Of a stretch of 64,000 nucleotides of DNA, positions 27,361 to 36,565 are shown piece after piece (position 1 is the stretch's first letter; every line of letters starts with the position of its first letter). The notes beneath the pieces were generated by a model. That model searched no databases. It worked only from the letters and a program-made list of their open reading frames with translations, and was not told the DNA's origin. A program made the translations under genes and the position numbers. This DNA is from UKL13-3 sp040387195 (GTDB lineage Bacteria > Bacteroidota > Bacteroidia > UKL13-3). The stretch lies in the NCBI GenBank assembly GCA_040387195.1, contig JAZKEF010000001.1, positions 292,074 to 356,073 of the forward strand, read 5' to 3'.

Positions 27361-27671
27361 AATGTACTTCCATCGGGTTTTGAACAACAGCCAGGCAACG
27401 TTCACAAAGATTGACACTCGGGTGGCGGTTGGCTCTTGGCTGTTAGGGTAGTCCATGGACGGTGGTCGGTAGTCCGTGGTCCACAGTTTTTCGGTTGACA
27501 ATTCTCTACTTTTGCTGACTTAGGTTCGATTGTGTAGAAACTAAGATATCATCCGTGTCCCCGGCCCATTAGGGCCTAACCCGGGTGGCCAAATGAAGCA
27601 GAATAGTAGAAGCCCCGTTAGGGGCGAAACCTTCCTGCACGACATTGCAATCCGCCTACATCAACCCAACG
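27361..27671. repeat. Gene-free spacer with small palindromes
   Basis: Holds GGTAGTCCGTGGTCC-like repeats (27440-27485), the hairpin GGCCCATTAGGGCC (27562-27575) and GCCCCGTTAGGGGC (27613-27626), a pattern of intergenic palindromes frequent in Bacteroidota. No gene seen. Confidence 0.45.
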
Positions 27672-27708
27672 CAAAAAAAATCGCCATACAATTCCTTGCA
27701 TGGCGATT
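27672..27708 (-). terminator. Rho-independent terminator of enolase
   Basis: On the minus strand AATCGCCAT / ATGGCGATT stem followed by eight T (plus AAAAAAAA at 27673-27680), 27 nt past the enolase stop. Confidence 0.85.
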
Positions 27709-27734
27709 CTTAATATCGGATGAAAACCTCTCTC

Positions 27735-29021
27735 TTACAAAAATTTGAAATCCTTACCCGGGTAATACGCATTTTTACCCAACTCCTCTTCAATTCTCAA
27801 CAACTGATTGTACTTGGCAATCCTATCAGTACGCGAAGCTGAACCGGTTTTGATCTGACCACTGTTTAAGGCTACAGCTAAATCGGCAATGGTTACATCC
27901 TCTGTTTCACCACTGCGGTGACTCATGATGTTGGTATAAGCATGGCGGGTTGCCAGGTTCACGGCATCAATTGTTTCGGTTAACGAACCAATCTGGTTTA
28001 CTTTTACCAGAATAGAGTTTGCTATTCCTTTATCTATTCCTTTTTGCAGGCGTTTGCTGTTGGTTACAAACAAATCATCACCGACCAGCTGCACTTTGCT
28101 TCCAATCGTTTTGGTCAATTCAGCCCAACCGCTCCAGTCATCTTCTGCCAACCCATCTTCAATCGAAAGAATCGGGTATTTTTCGGTCCATGCTTTCCAG
28201 TAGCTCACCATTTCTGATGAAGTCAATTCTTTCTTATCCGATTTGTGGAATACATACATTTTCTTTTTCTCATCCCACAATTCTGTGCAAGCGGCATCCA
28301 TGGCGATGTAAATATCTTTACCCGGCTTGAATCCTGCTTCTTCAATCGATTTTAATACAATCTCAATCGCTTCTTCATTCGACTGGATATTCGGAGCAAA
28401 TCCTCCTTCATCACCCACATTCGTAGAGTAACCTTTCTTTTTCAATACCCCTTTTAATGTATGGAATACTGTTGTTCCCATGTGCAATGCTTCACTGAAG
28501 CTGTTTGCATTTACGGGCATGATCATAAACTCCTGGAAGTCGATTGCATTATCTGCATGTGCTCCACCGTTCAGGATATTCATCATCGGAATAGGTAAAG
28601 TGTTTGCATTTACGCCTCCAACATAACGGTACAATGGCATTCCGCTTTCTTCGGCAGCAGCTTTGGCTACAGCCATCGAAACCGCAAGAATAGCATTAGC
28701 TCCAAGTTTTGCCTTGTTATCCGTTCCATCCAGTTTAAGCATCACCCGGTCAATCTCGTTTTGCTCAAATACATCCATACCGATCAGCTTTTCAGCAATG
28801 GTATCGTTTACGTTTTCTACTGCTTTCAAAACGCCCTTTCCGAGGTATACTTTTTTATCACCGTCACGTAACTCAACAGCTTCGTGAGCTCCGGTAGATG
28901 CTCCCGATGGAACGGCTGCTCTTCCTAATGTTCCTGTTTCGGTAATTACATCAACTTCAACAGTCGGGTTTCCGCGTGAGTCTAAAATTTGACGGGCATG
29001 AATGTTAATAATTTGTGTCAT
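27735..29021 (-). CDS. eno: Enolase
   Basis: Interconverts 2-phosphoglycerate and phosphoenolpyruvate in glycolysis. The 428-aa length is the family standard. Visible marks: IINIHARQILDSRGNPTVEV at the N-terminus, the loop AAVPSGASTGAHEAVELRDG, Mg ligands in IAMDAACTELWD, LSIEDGLAEDDW and LVGDDLFVTN, catalytic Lys in ILVKVNQIGSLTETIDAV, and the signature MSHRSGETEDVTIADLAVAL. It follows carA on the same strand with a 124-bp spacer made of inverted repeats. Confidence 0.98.
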   Translation of the reverse strand: MTQIINIHARQILDSRGNPTVEVDVITETGTLGRAAVPSGASTGAHEAVELRDGDKKVYLGKGVLKAVENVNDTIAEKLIGMDVFEQNEIDRVMLKLDGTDNKAKLGANAILAVSMAVAKAAAEESGMPLYRYVGGVNANTLPIPMMNILNGGAHADNAIDFQEFMIMPVNANSFSEALHMGTTVFHTLKGVLKKKGYSTNVGDEGGFAPNIQSNEEAIEIVLKSIEEAGFKPGKDIYIAMDAACTELWDEKKKMYVFHKSDKKELTSSEMVSYWKAWTEKYPILSIEDGLAEDDWSGWAELTKTIGSKVQLVGDDLFVTNSKRLQKGIDKGIANSILVKVNQIGSLTETIDAVNLATRHAYTNIMSHRSGETEDVTIADLAVALNSGQIKTGSASRTDRIAKYNQLLRIEEELGKNAYYPGKDFKFL

Positions 29022-29040
29022 TGGTTTTGGTTAATTTTTG

Positions 29041-29145
29041 CGTCCGGCTATTGGCTGTTGGCCTTTAGCTATTAGCTTATTTATTGAAAAATAGTAAACT
29101 TTAACGCCACGTGGCCAATAGCTAATTGCTAACAGCCAACAGCGA
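29041..29145. repeat. Inverted repeats of TAGC/GGCTATT units
   Basis: The spacer between carA and eno is built of GGCTATTGGCTGTTGGCC ... TTAGCTATTAGC on one side and GGCCAATAGCTAATTGC ... AACAGCCAACAGC on the other; it can fold into a long imperfect hairpin between two co-oriented housekeeping genes. Confidence 0.6.
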
Positions 29146-30249
29146 TTAATTCATTAAGGTAACGAAGTCGTCAAACAAGTAGTTTGAGTCATGCGGTCCC
29201 GGTGCTGCTTCAGGGTGATACTGAACCGAAAATGCTTTTTTGTTTTTTAACCGGATGCCTTCAATGGTATTATCGTTCAGGTTGATATGTGTAATCTCTA
29301 CATCGGGATGTTTTTCGATATCCTCTGCTTTTACTGCAAACCCATGATTTTGGGAAGTGATTTCGCAAACACCGGTGATGATATTTTTCACCGGGTGATT
29401 TAATCCGCGGTGACCATTGTGCATTTTATATGTTTTCAATCCATTTGCTTCGGCCAGCATCTGGTGTCCCAGGCAGATTCCGAATAAGGGAACGTTTTTG
29501 TCCAGGATGTTTTTTACTGTATCCACGGCATACTCCATTGTTGCAGGGTCTCCGGGACCGTTTGAAATCATAAAACCATCGGGCTTAAATTTCATCATCT
29601 CCTCAAAGGATGTTTTACCATTGAATACGGCAAGGTAACAATCGCGTTTCACCAGGTTGCGGAGGATGTTTTTCTTCACGCCCAGGTCAAGTACAGCAAC
29701 ACGTTTTACCGCAGTAGCTTCATCACCCATATAATATGTTTCCTTGGTTGAAACCTGGGATGATAACTCCAGACCTTCCATATGGGGAACACTTTTTAGT
29801 TCGGCTAATAGTTCATCAACCGTTTTTTCTTCCGAAGATATGATGGCATTCATGGCACCTTTGCTGCGCACATGCAATACCAGTTCGCGGGTATCAACAC
29901 CCGTAATCCCGATAATATTGTTGAGGGCAAAATAATCCTGAACTGTGCTATCGGCCTGCTTGCGCGAATAAGGAACATTAAAGTCCTTGCAAACCAGACC
30001 TGAAATTTTAATGGATTCCGACTCTGTTTCCTCGGCATGTATCCCATAATTTCCAATATGTACATTGGTTTGAACCAGGATTTGTCCGAAATAAGAAGGG
30101 TCGGTAAATACTTCCTGGTAGCCCGTCATTCCTGTGTTAAAACAGATTTCACCGGTGGTTGTACCAATTTTCCCAATAGAAGTTCCTTTGAAAACAGTGC
30201 CATCTTCGAGAACTAAAGTGGCGGAGAATTTAGTAATTGACTTGTTCAA
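29146..30249 (-). CDS. carA: Carbamoyl-phosphate synthase small (glutaminase) subunit
   Basis: Splits glutamine and passes ammonia to CarB for pyrimidine and arginine synthesis. The 367-aa chain has the N-terminal CPSase_sm domain (LVLEDGTVFKGTSIG, GEICFNTGMTGYQEVFTDPS, GITGVDTRELVLHVRSKG) and a C-terminal class I amidotransferase with Cys in VPLFGICLGHQMLAEANG and the His-Glu pair in SVQYHPEAAPGPHD. No carB is in the window. A -7 box lies 18-25 nt upstream of the start. Neighbouring carA and eno is a known arrangement in Bacteroidota. Confidence 0.97.
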   Translation of the reverse strand: MNKSITKFSATLVLEDGTVFKGTSIGKIGTTTGEICFNTGMTGYQEVFTDPSYFGQILVQTNVHIGNYGIHAEETESESIKISGLVCKDFNVPYSRKQADSTVQDYFALNNIIGITGVDTRELVLHVRSKGAMNAIISSEEKTVDELLAELKSVPHMEGLELSSQVSTKETYYMGDEATAVKRVAVLDLGVKKNILRNLVKRDCYLAVFNGKTSFEEMMKFKPDGFMISNGPGDPATMEYAVDTVKNILDKNVPLFGICLGHQMLAEANGLKTYKMHNGHRGLNHPVKNIITGVCEITSQNHGFAVKAEDIEKHPDVEITHINLNDNTIEGIRLKNKKAFSVQYHPEAAPGPHDSNYLFDDFVTLMN

Positions 30250-30266
30250 GGTTGGTTAGATTTGGG

Positions 30267-30274
30267 CAAAGATA
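30267..30274 (-). promoter_or_regulatory. -7 element of carA
   Basis: Minus-strand TATCTTTG (plus CAAAGATA), full match to TANNTTTG, 18 nt upstream of the ATG; the -33 TTG is weak. Confidence 0.5.
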
Positions 30275-30299
30275 ATCAATCTGAATATTTTGCCACACC

Positions 30300-30800
30300 A
30301 ATTCCCGAAAAATGATTTCCCACATCGCTCATGCTGCCACCGGAAAGGACTTTCAGCGCCTTATTGTCAATAACATTGGCTTTTAACCCAACCCTTTCTT
30401 GGCCTTAAAATGACTTATGTCAATCTGATATTGTAAATAGGCCCCGAGGTGTGTAAGCAATCCTACCCGCAGGTGCCTTCGACCTTTACGCTTCGCGCAG
30501 CTCAGGCACCTTGCCAGCTCATAACATTCTATATTTTTTGCCTACTGCTTAATTCCCCTTTGCTTACTGGTTCTTTCCTTTTGTCAGTTCGTGCAGCTGG
30601 TGGCGCGTATCGGGAACGTTCTTAAGGGTTAGCCAAGTGCTCACGAAAACTTCTCGCTACAAACGCTCTGCGTAACCTCCCCAATATTTTACTCGAAGTG
30701 ACTGGGGTTTGCCTACTGCCTCCCGATAGCTATCGGGATTCCTCATTGCTTCCTTTCCTCCAAATCAGCATTCCGCATTTTTGGTCATTCCACAATCCGA
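30300..30800. repeat. Gene-free spacer with palindromes
   Basis: No gene seen. Contains the 18-bp perfect palindrome TCCCGATAGCTATCGGGA at 30721-30738 (also exactly at 36525-36542) and CCCGCAGGTGCCTTCG at 30466-30481, whose reverse complement recurs at 36815-36830. Confidence 0.6.
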
Positions 30801-30806
30801 ATTTCT

Positions 30807-31115
30807 TTACGCTTGCCCCGTAGGTCCCCCAAAATTCATCGGGATCGGTGGTGCTTCGTTGATGCTGATATGGCCGTTTTGTTCTTCGTATTTATTTACG
30901 TTATCGCTCAATGCCATTAACAATCGTTTGGCATGCTCCGGGGTAAGAATGATTCTTGACTTTACTTTTGCCTTGGGCACACCCGGCATGATGCGGATAA
31001 AATCGACCACAAACTCCGAATTGGAATGCGTGATGATGGCTAAATTACTGTATATACCTTCAGCCATTTCTTCGCTGAGTTCTATATTTAACTGATTTTC
31101 GTTTTTGTTTTCCAT
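30807..31115 (-). CDS. DUF3467 protein
   Basis: A 102-aa acidic protein with the DUF3467 pattern: LNIELSEEMAEGIYSNLAII, THSNSEFVVDFIRIMPGVPK, AKVKSRIILTPEHAKRLLMA, and a Pro/Gly-rich end (PPIPMNFGGPTGQA). The family is widespread in Bacteroidota and often sits near RNA-polymerase or core genes; its role is unknown. No signal or membrane segment. Flanked by long repeat-rich spacers, so it is monocistronic. Confidence 0.9.
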   Translation of the reverse strand: MENKNENQLNIELSEEMAEGIYSNLAIITHSNSEFVVDFIRIMPGVPKAKVKSRIILTPEHAKRLLMALSDNVNKYEEQNGHISINEAPPIPMNFGGPTGQA

Positions 31116-31206
31116 TGGTATGATTTGAAACTCAAAATTAAGCTGTTTTTTGGATTCTGTTGAGGTGAAGATTATTTTTTATGGAAATAATGCTGCCAGT
31201 GGCTTC

Positions 31207-31224
31207 GTCCGATAGCTATCGGAC
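31207..31224. repeat. Perfect 18-bp palindrome
   Basis: GTCCGATAGCTATCGGAC, a variant of the TCCCGATAGCTATCGGGA palindrome at 30721-30738 and 36525-36542; the outer base pairs change on both arms together. A half copy (TCCCGATAGCGGGA) lies at about 31430. Confidence 0.65.
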
Positions 31225-31277
31225 CGTTCAGTCACTGGTAACAGAGTAGAGTCGAAGCTATCGGTATACTTCCGTTG

Positions 31278-31387
31278 TTTGAAGTTTTCAACTTCAAACA
31301 ATGTACACATGCAGGTCTGTGACATGTCCGATTAGCAAGTTGCAAACTTGCCTGTGTTCGGCTTTGTGAAGTTATAAACTTCACAAA
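31278..31387. repeat. Four-hairpin intergenic element, copy A
   Basis: Hairpins in order: TTTGAAG..CTTCAAA; AGGTC-TGT-GACAT (imperfect); GCAAGTT..AACTTGC; TTTGTGAAGTT-ATA-AACTTCACAAA. About 110 bp, upstream of the PhoX-like gene. Confidence 0.75.
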
Positions 31388-31626
31388 ACACGGCTTCACA
31401 AAACACCGGTAACATCGACTCCGCGAAGCGATCCCGATAGCGGGAGGAATATGCAAACTCGCAACCCGTAATAAATAACCCGCAACTTTTTCACACGAAG
31501 GCACCGATGCCACCAATTGTTGTTTACTTAACAATAACTCTACAGTATCATCATCTGTAATCAAACATTCCGTAATGTGAGAACTGAATTTTTGGAGTGA
31601 TAAAAAATCAATCCATTTATTCAATC

Positions 31627-34600
31627 ATGAAAATAACATTACTTTCCTGTTTTGCTTTGCTGGTAAGCTTCTTTGGCATACACCACGCATCGGCACAAGT
31701 ATCTTCCTCCATCGTCCGCAAAGTGATATCCGGAACTGATGATGCAGAACAACGCATCTCCACCGGAGCTTTAGACTTAACCAGCTCGGATCTGGAAATT
31801 ACAACCGATGGTTCCAACAACCAGTTAATCGGAATCCGTTTCACCAACATCAACCTGCCGCAAGGTGCTGTGGTGGATAGTGTGTTCATTCAGTTTACCA
31901 ATGTGGGTGATAAAACTCCTGTAAGTGGTGCAGCTACCTTTAAAGGTGAGCTAACCGCCAACTCTGCTACGTATACCTCTACCGTGAATGATATCAGTGT
32001 GCGGAGTACCACTACTGCATCGGCTACATGGCCGGGAAGTACGGATGCTACCTGGGGTACGGCAAATGCCAACTTCAGAGGTCCATTGCAACGTACACCG
32101 GACCTGAAAACCATTGTGAACGAAATCATCGCACAGGGAACATGGGCATCAGGAAATGCACTTTCGTTTATCATCACCGGTTCGGGTGTGCGCAATACCA
32201 AATCATTTAACAGCTCAAGCACACTTGCTCCCGAGCTTACCATTTATTATACCGAAACAAATTATACACCCGGTACTTTCCCGTTGGCCAAAGGCAGCGT
32301 GTGGAAGTTTTCGGATAACGGCAGCACCTTGCTTCCTACTTGGATGAACAACTCATTCAACGATTCGTCATGGGCATTTAAGAATGGTAAATTCGGGTAT
32401 GGCGATTCAACAGTTACCGCTGTTTCGTTTGGTGGAAATGCAGCCGACAAACATGCTACAACATATTTCCGCAACACGTTTAACATGGCAAACACTGCCG
32501 GTTTCGACACACTTATCTTTAAAGTATTGGTTGATGACGGTGCGGTAGTATACCTCAACGGAACGGAAGTGTTCAGAAGAAACATGCCAGCCGGACCGGT
32601 TACTAAAACCACACTTGCCCTTAATAATATAAACGGAGCAGCAGAAAATGTATATACCGAAGTAAGGATTCCGAATACACTCGTAAACGGATTAAATACC
32701 CTGGCTGTTGAAGTACACCAGTTCGATACTACTGCATTGAATGATGATATGGGATTTGATCTGGAGCTAAACGCGAAAAGGGTTGCCATGCCTATTGTTA
32801 CGTTCCCTATCACTAAACTTTCGGATTGGTATTATTTAGATAACGGAACAAACCAGGATTCGGCATGGAGGTTTCCTTCGTTTTATGAAGGCTCATGGAA
32901 TTATGGACCCGCTATTCTTGGTTACGGTGATGCATCGGCAACTACTGTAGGTTACGGACCGGATGCCAACAATAAATACATCACTACTTACTTCCGTAAA
33001 AAAGTAAACATCCCTTCTCTGGCAGCATTAACGGATAGCATCATGTTCGGCATCATGCGTGATGACGGAGCCATTGTATATGTAAACGGAACGGAAGTGT
33101 TCAGATCAAACATGCCGGATACCGTAATCAATTACTTAACATTTTCGAGCACCACCATTGATGCAGCTGCTGAACGTACTTACTATTATTATACTGTTCC
33201 AAAATCGTTATTTGTAAACGGTATCAATACCATTGCCGTTGAAATTCACAACCGCGATGGCTTAAGTTCCGACTTAACTTTTGAAATGGAAGTGAAAGCA
33301 GATCCCCGTACATTAAACTTTTTAGCCCCTACCGCTAATCAAAGTATTGCAGCCGGCAATACTTATAATATTAACTGGTATAATATCCCCGCCATCAACA
33401 AAGTAAAACTGGAATACTCCATCAACAACAGAGCAACCTGGAATACCATCGTATCCAACTTTTCTGCCGGTGTAAGAACGTATGCATGGAGTGTACCCAA
33501 TGTAAATGCATCCAACTCATGGTTGCGTATTTCAGATTCTACTAACACATACATTGATTCTGTTCCGTTCTGGATTTACCCTAACCCTACTCCGTTTAAT
33601 CCATGTGTTGATTCATTACACATCGGTTGTTTTACATCCGTGAGCCAAACACGTAACCAATTATTAAGCATCCCGACAAACCACCGCTTCCAGCAAATTG
33701 CACGTCAAGGCCAAACACATACACTGGGTGGTACGGTTGGTGGAAACCTCGACTTCACCGGATTCATGTCCTACGGTGGCAGCAGCAAAAAAGGTGCGTT
33801 GGGTGTAAACGAAGAAAACACTCCGGGAGGCGTAAGCGTATTTTACCTTACCTATAACGATACAACCGGAACATGGCAACGTGATTCATCCGGAAAAGTA
33901 AATTTATCGGCTACCGGTTTGGTGCAATCAACACGTAACTGTTCGGGTGGAACTACACCTTGGGGAACCATCATCACATCCGAAGAATCATACAATACAG
34001 GTGATGCAAACACAGACGGATACACCGATGTAGGATGGCACGTGGAATACAACCCTTGGAACAGACAAGTAATGGATTACAATACCGATGGCACAAAAGA
34101 CAAACTATGGGCAATGGGTAGAATGAGCCATGAAAACGTAGTCGTAAAAAGTGATAGTTTAACGGCTTATTATGGTGAAGATGGCGGATCATCCGGTGTA
34201 TATAAGTTTGTGGCTGCACAAAAAATGAAACTGGATTCGGGAACATTGTATGCCTTGCAACGCAACGGTTCAAGCGGCATATGGATATTGGTACCGAATG
34301 CCACAAAAGCAGAACGCAATACCGTATCATCAGTTATTGCCGGATTGGGTGCTACCAACTTTAATGGTGTGGAAGATGTAGAAATCAATCCCGTAAATGG
34401 AATGATCTATTTTACTTCTAAAAACAACTCACGCATCTACCGTTTCCAGGATGACGGAACTACCGTTTCCAACTTTGAAGAATATGTAGGAAATGCTTCG
34501 GTAAATTATACCATGAATATAGCAGGTGGCTCAACCCAAAGTGTAAACTGGGGTTCCGGTATTGATAACCTTGCATTTGATAATATGGGAAATTTGTGGG

Positions 34601-35430
34601 CGCAACAAGATGGTGGAAACGGTCACCTTTGGGTAATCCGTCCCGACCATACACCATTTGCTCCTAAAGTAGATCTGTTTGCAACCACCCCTTCGGGCAG
34701 CGAATCAGGCGGATTAACATTCTCGCCCGACTACCACTTTGGATTTTTCTCCATGATGGGCGCATCGGCATCCAACAGTACAAGCATTAATGATGCATCC
34801 AACACTTCCGTTATCTTTAACACAAGCAATACCGTTGTGATAGCAAACAAATACCACCTGGGTGTATTAGCTGCTTTGCCGGTTGAGTTTGCTGCTTTCC
34901 ATGCACGCAAAAGCGGAACAAACAATGTAACCCTTAACTGGTCTACAGCCTCCGAGGTGAACAATGCATACTTTGAAATCCAACGTTCTGTTGATGGTAA
35001 AAACTTTGCCGACATTAGCAAAGTAACCGGTGCAGGTAACAGCAATGTACTCCGCAGTTACAAATTTGAAGATGCAAACCTGCAACCACAGGTATACTAC
35101 TACCGTTTGAAACAAGTTGATTTTGACGGAGCATTTGCTTATTCGCAAATTCGCTCGGTGAATTTATATACCGACAATTCATTGCAGTTCAACCAGGTGT
35201 ATCCGAATCCTTTCAGCAACGAACTCAACTTTAACATAGATGCAGTGAAAGCTGAAAACGTACAGGTGAAACTGATGGACATGAATGGTGTGGAAGTATT
35301 CTCACAATCATTCATGCTCAATACCGGTTCAAACATTCTTTCATCCAATGTGGCCAACCTGCCTGCCGGTGTATACATCGCACAGGTTTCAACCGCCACC
35401 GAATTATATACCTATAAACTGATTAAATAA
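31627..35430 (+). CDS. Large secreted PhoX-like (DUF839) protein, T9SS cargo
   Basis: A 1,267-aa multidomain exoprotein. Signal peptide MKITLLSCFALLVSFFGIHH; residues 25-200 a carbohydrate-binding-like sandwich (DLEITTDGSNNQLIGIRF ... LAPELTIYYTE); two ~180-aa homologous sandwich domains (KVLVDDGAVVYLNGTEVFRR and FGIMRDDGAIVYVNGTEVFR mark each); an Ig-like linker; then the PhoX/DUF839 propeller from ~655 (SIPTNHRFQQIARQGQTHTL, NCSGGTTPWGTIITSEESYN, GRMSHENVVVKSD, GVEDVEINPVNGMIYFTSKN); a fibronectin-like part; and a type A T9SS sorting domain (VYPNPFSNELNFNI ... TELYTYKLIK). PhoX members are Ca/Fe phosphatases, so phosphate scavenging is possible. Start 31627 opens the signal peptide. Confidence 0.85.
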   Translation: MKITLLSCFALLVSFFGIHHASAQVSSSIVRKVISGTDDAEQRISTGALDLTSSDLEITTDGSNNQLIGIRFTNINLPQGAVVDSVFIQFTNVGDKTPVSGAATFKGELTANSATYTSTVNDISVRSTTTASATWPGSTDATWGTANANFRGPLQRTPDLKTIVNEIIAQGTWASGNALSFIITGSGVRNTKSFNSSSTLAPELTIYYTETNYTPGTFPLAKGSVWKFSDNGSTLLPTWMNNSFNDSSWAFKNGKFGYGDSTVTAVSFGGNAADKHATTYFRNTFNMANTAGFDTLIFKVLVDDGAVVYLNGTEVFRRNMPAGPVTKTTLALNNINGAAENVYTEVRIPNTLVNGLNTLAVEVHQFDTTALNDDMGFDLELNAKRVAMPIVTFPITKLSDWYYLDNGTNQDSAWRFPSFYEGSWNYGPAILGYGDASATTVGYGPDANNKYITTYFRKKVNIPSLAALTDSIMFGIMRDDGAIVYVNGTEVFRSNMPDTVINYLTFSSTTIDAAAERTYYYYTVPKSLFVNGINTIAVEIHNRDGLSSDLTFEMEVKADPRTLNFLAPTANQSIAAGNTYNINWYNIPAINKVKLEYSINNRATWNTIVSNFSAGVRTYAWSVPNVNASNSWLRISDSTNTYIDSVPFWIYPNPTPFNPCVDSLHIGCFTSVSQTRNQLLSIPTNHRFQQIARQGQTHTLGGTVGGNLDFTGFMSYGGSSKKGALGVNEENTPGGVSVFYLTYNDTTGTWQRDSSGKVNLSATGLVQSTRNCSGGTTPWGTIITSEESYNTGDANTDGYTDVGWHVEYNPWNRQVMDYNTDGTKDKLWAMGRMSHENVVVKSDSLTAYYGEDGGSSGVYKFVAAQKMKLDSGTLYALQRNGSSGIWILVPNATKAERNTVSSVIAGLGATNFNGVEDVEINPVNGMIYFTSKNNSRIYRFQDDGTTVSNFEEYVGNASVNYTMNIAGGSTQSVNWGSGIDNLAFDNMGNLWAQQDGGNGHLWVIRPDHTPFAPKVDLFATTPSGSESGGLTFSPDYHFGFFSMMGASASNSTSINDASNTSVIFNTSNTVVIANKYHLGVLAALPVEFAAFHARKSGTNNVTLNWSTASEVNNAYFEIQRSVDGKNFADISKVTGAGNSNVLRSYKFEDANLQPQVYYYRLKQVDFDGAFAYSQIRSVNLYTDNSLQFNQVYPNPFSNELNFNIDAVKAENVQVKLMDMNGVEVFSQSFMLNTGSNILSSNVANLPAGVYIAQVSTATELYTYKLIK

Positions 35431-35478
35431 TAATCATTCGAACAAGAGATGATAGCCGCGAATGACGCGAGCTAATGG

Positions 35479-35541
35479 TTTCCCGCTGATCTCGCTGATT
35501 CCGCAAATCTTTTCTGCGTTATCTGCGAGATTAGCGGGAAA
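35479..35541. repeat. Inverted repeat TTTCCCGCTGATCTCGC / GCGAGATTAGCGGGAAA
   Basis: Hairpin with one mismatch and a TCTGCG-rich inner part, in the 180-bp spacer between the PhoX-like and LRR genes. A half copy (TCTGCGTTATCAGCGAGATC) is at 23277-23296. Confidence 0.6.
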
Positions 35542-35610
35542 TAACCATGCAGAAGACTTCTCCCAACGAAAACATACTCACATCAGCAACTCTCCATTTT
35601 AACTTCACAC

Positions 35611-36513
35611 ATGAACATCCGAATCTCACTTGCCCTTTTCCTCTCCCTGTTTTTAGTAAACAGCTATGCGCAACAGCATACCCCCAAAGTATACATGAGC
35701 CTGAGCGATGCATTGCAGAAACCCAAAGAAGTAACCTTGCTCAACGTGCGAGGACAACGCCTGCAAAGCCTCTCCGACTCCATAGGTTTATTCGGTAACC
35801 TGGTATTCCTCAACATCATGAAAAACCAGATTACTCAGCTTCCACATTCCATCGGAAAACTCACCAAACTGAATGAACTCGTAGCCGATCAAAATGCACT
35901 CACCGAATTACCGGCAGAAATGGGAAACCTCAAAAAGCTGCACCACCTGCAACTCAAAAAGAACAAACTGCAACAATTGCCTGCCAGTTTTAAACAACTC
36001 AAGGAACTGCAAACACTCGAAATTTCCGTGAACCAATTCAAGGCCGTTCCCGATGCCATCAGCAGCATGAAAAGCCTCACTTCCCTCAACCTTTCCGATA
36101 ACAAAATAGAAAGGTTGAACCCGAGTATCGGAGCACTTACCAAGATGAAACAACTCAATGTTTCCTTCAACAACCTCAACAACCTGCCCAACGAAATTGG
36201 CAACCTAACATCCTTGGAAACCCTCTTACTCGAACAGAACCAACTCACGGAAATTCCGGCCGAAACAGGAAACCTCAGCAACCTGAAAACCCTCGTCCTT
36301 ACCCAAAATAAGTTACAAGGATTACCCGATTGTTTTGAAGGACTGCAAAAACTGGAAACCCTCATCTTAAGTTACAACCAAATAACAGAACTCCCCGCCT
36401 CCATCCATAAACTCACCCAACTGAAAACCCTGGCACTGATAGGTAACCCGATTGCTCCCGAAAAACTGGAACAGCTCCGGAAAGCATTGCCCGATACGGA
36501 TATTAGATTTTAG
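35611..36513 (+). CDS. Secreted leucine-rich-repeat protein
   Basis: A 300-aa protein: signal peptide (MNIRISLALFLSLFLVNSYAQ) followed by about ten 23-residue LRRs of the bacterial LxxLPxxIGxLxxLxxLxLxxN type, e.g. LTELPAEMGNLKKLHHLQLK, FNNLNNLPNEIGNLTSLETL, QITELPASIHKLTQLKTLAL. It ends right after the last repeat (PEKLEQLRKALPDTDIRF) with no sorting domain, so it is probably periplasmic or lipid-free on the envelope. LRR solenoids bind proteins; the partner is unknown. Possibly co-transcribed with the PhoX-like gene. Confidence 0.88.
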   Translation: MNIRISLALFLSLFLVNSYAQQHTPKVYMSLSDALQKPKEVTLLNVRGQRLQSLSDSIGLFGNLVFLNIMKNQITQLPHSIGKLTKLNELVADQNALTELPAEMGNLKKLHHLQLKKNKLQQLPASFKQLKELQTLEISVNQFKAVPDAISSMKSLTSLNLSDNKIERLNPSIGALTKMKQLNVSFNNLNNLPNEIGNLTSLETLLLEQNQLTEIPAETGNLSNLKTLVLTQNKLQGLPDCFEGLQKLETLILSYNQITELPASIHKLTQLKTLALIGNPIAPEKLEQLRKALPDTDIRF

Positions 36514-36524
36514 GAAGAATTGCG

Positions 36525-36542
36525 TCCCGATAGCTATCGGGA
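36525..36542. repeat. Perfect 18-bp palindrome
   Basis: TCCCGATAGCTATCGGGA, identical to 30721-30738. Confidence 0.75.
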
Positions 36543-36565
36543 TCGGATTGGTGATTTCGGATTTT

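Noticed and set aside
31232..31624. 130-aa open frame on the minus strand
   Set aside because: It reads through hairpin element copy A and palindromes; composition is unlike the coding neighbours.
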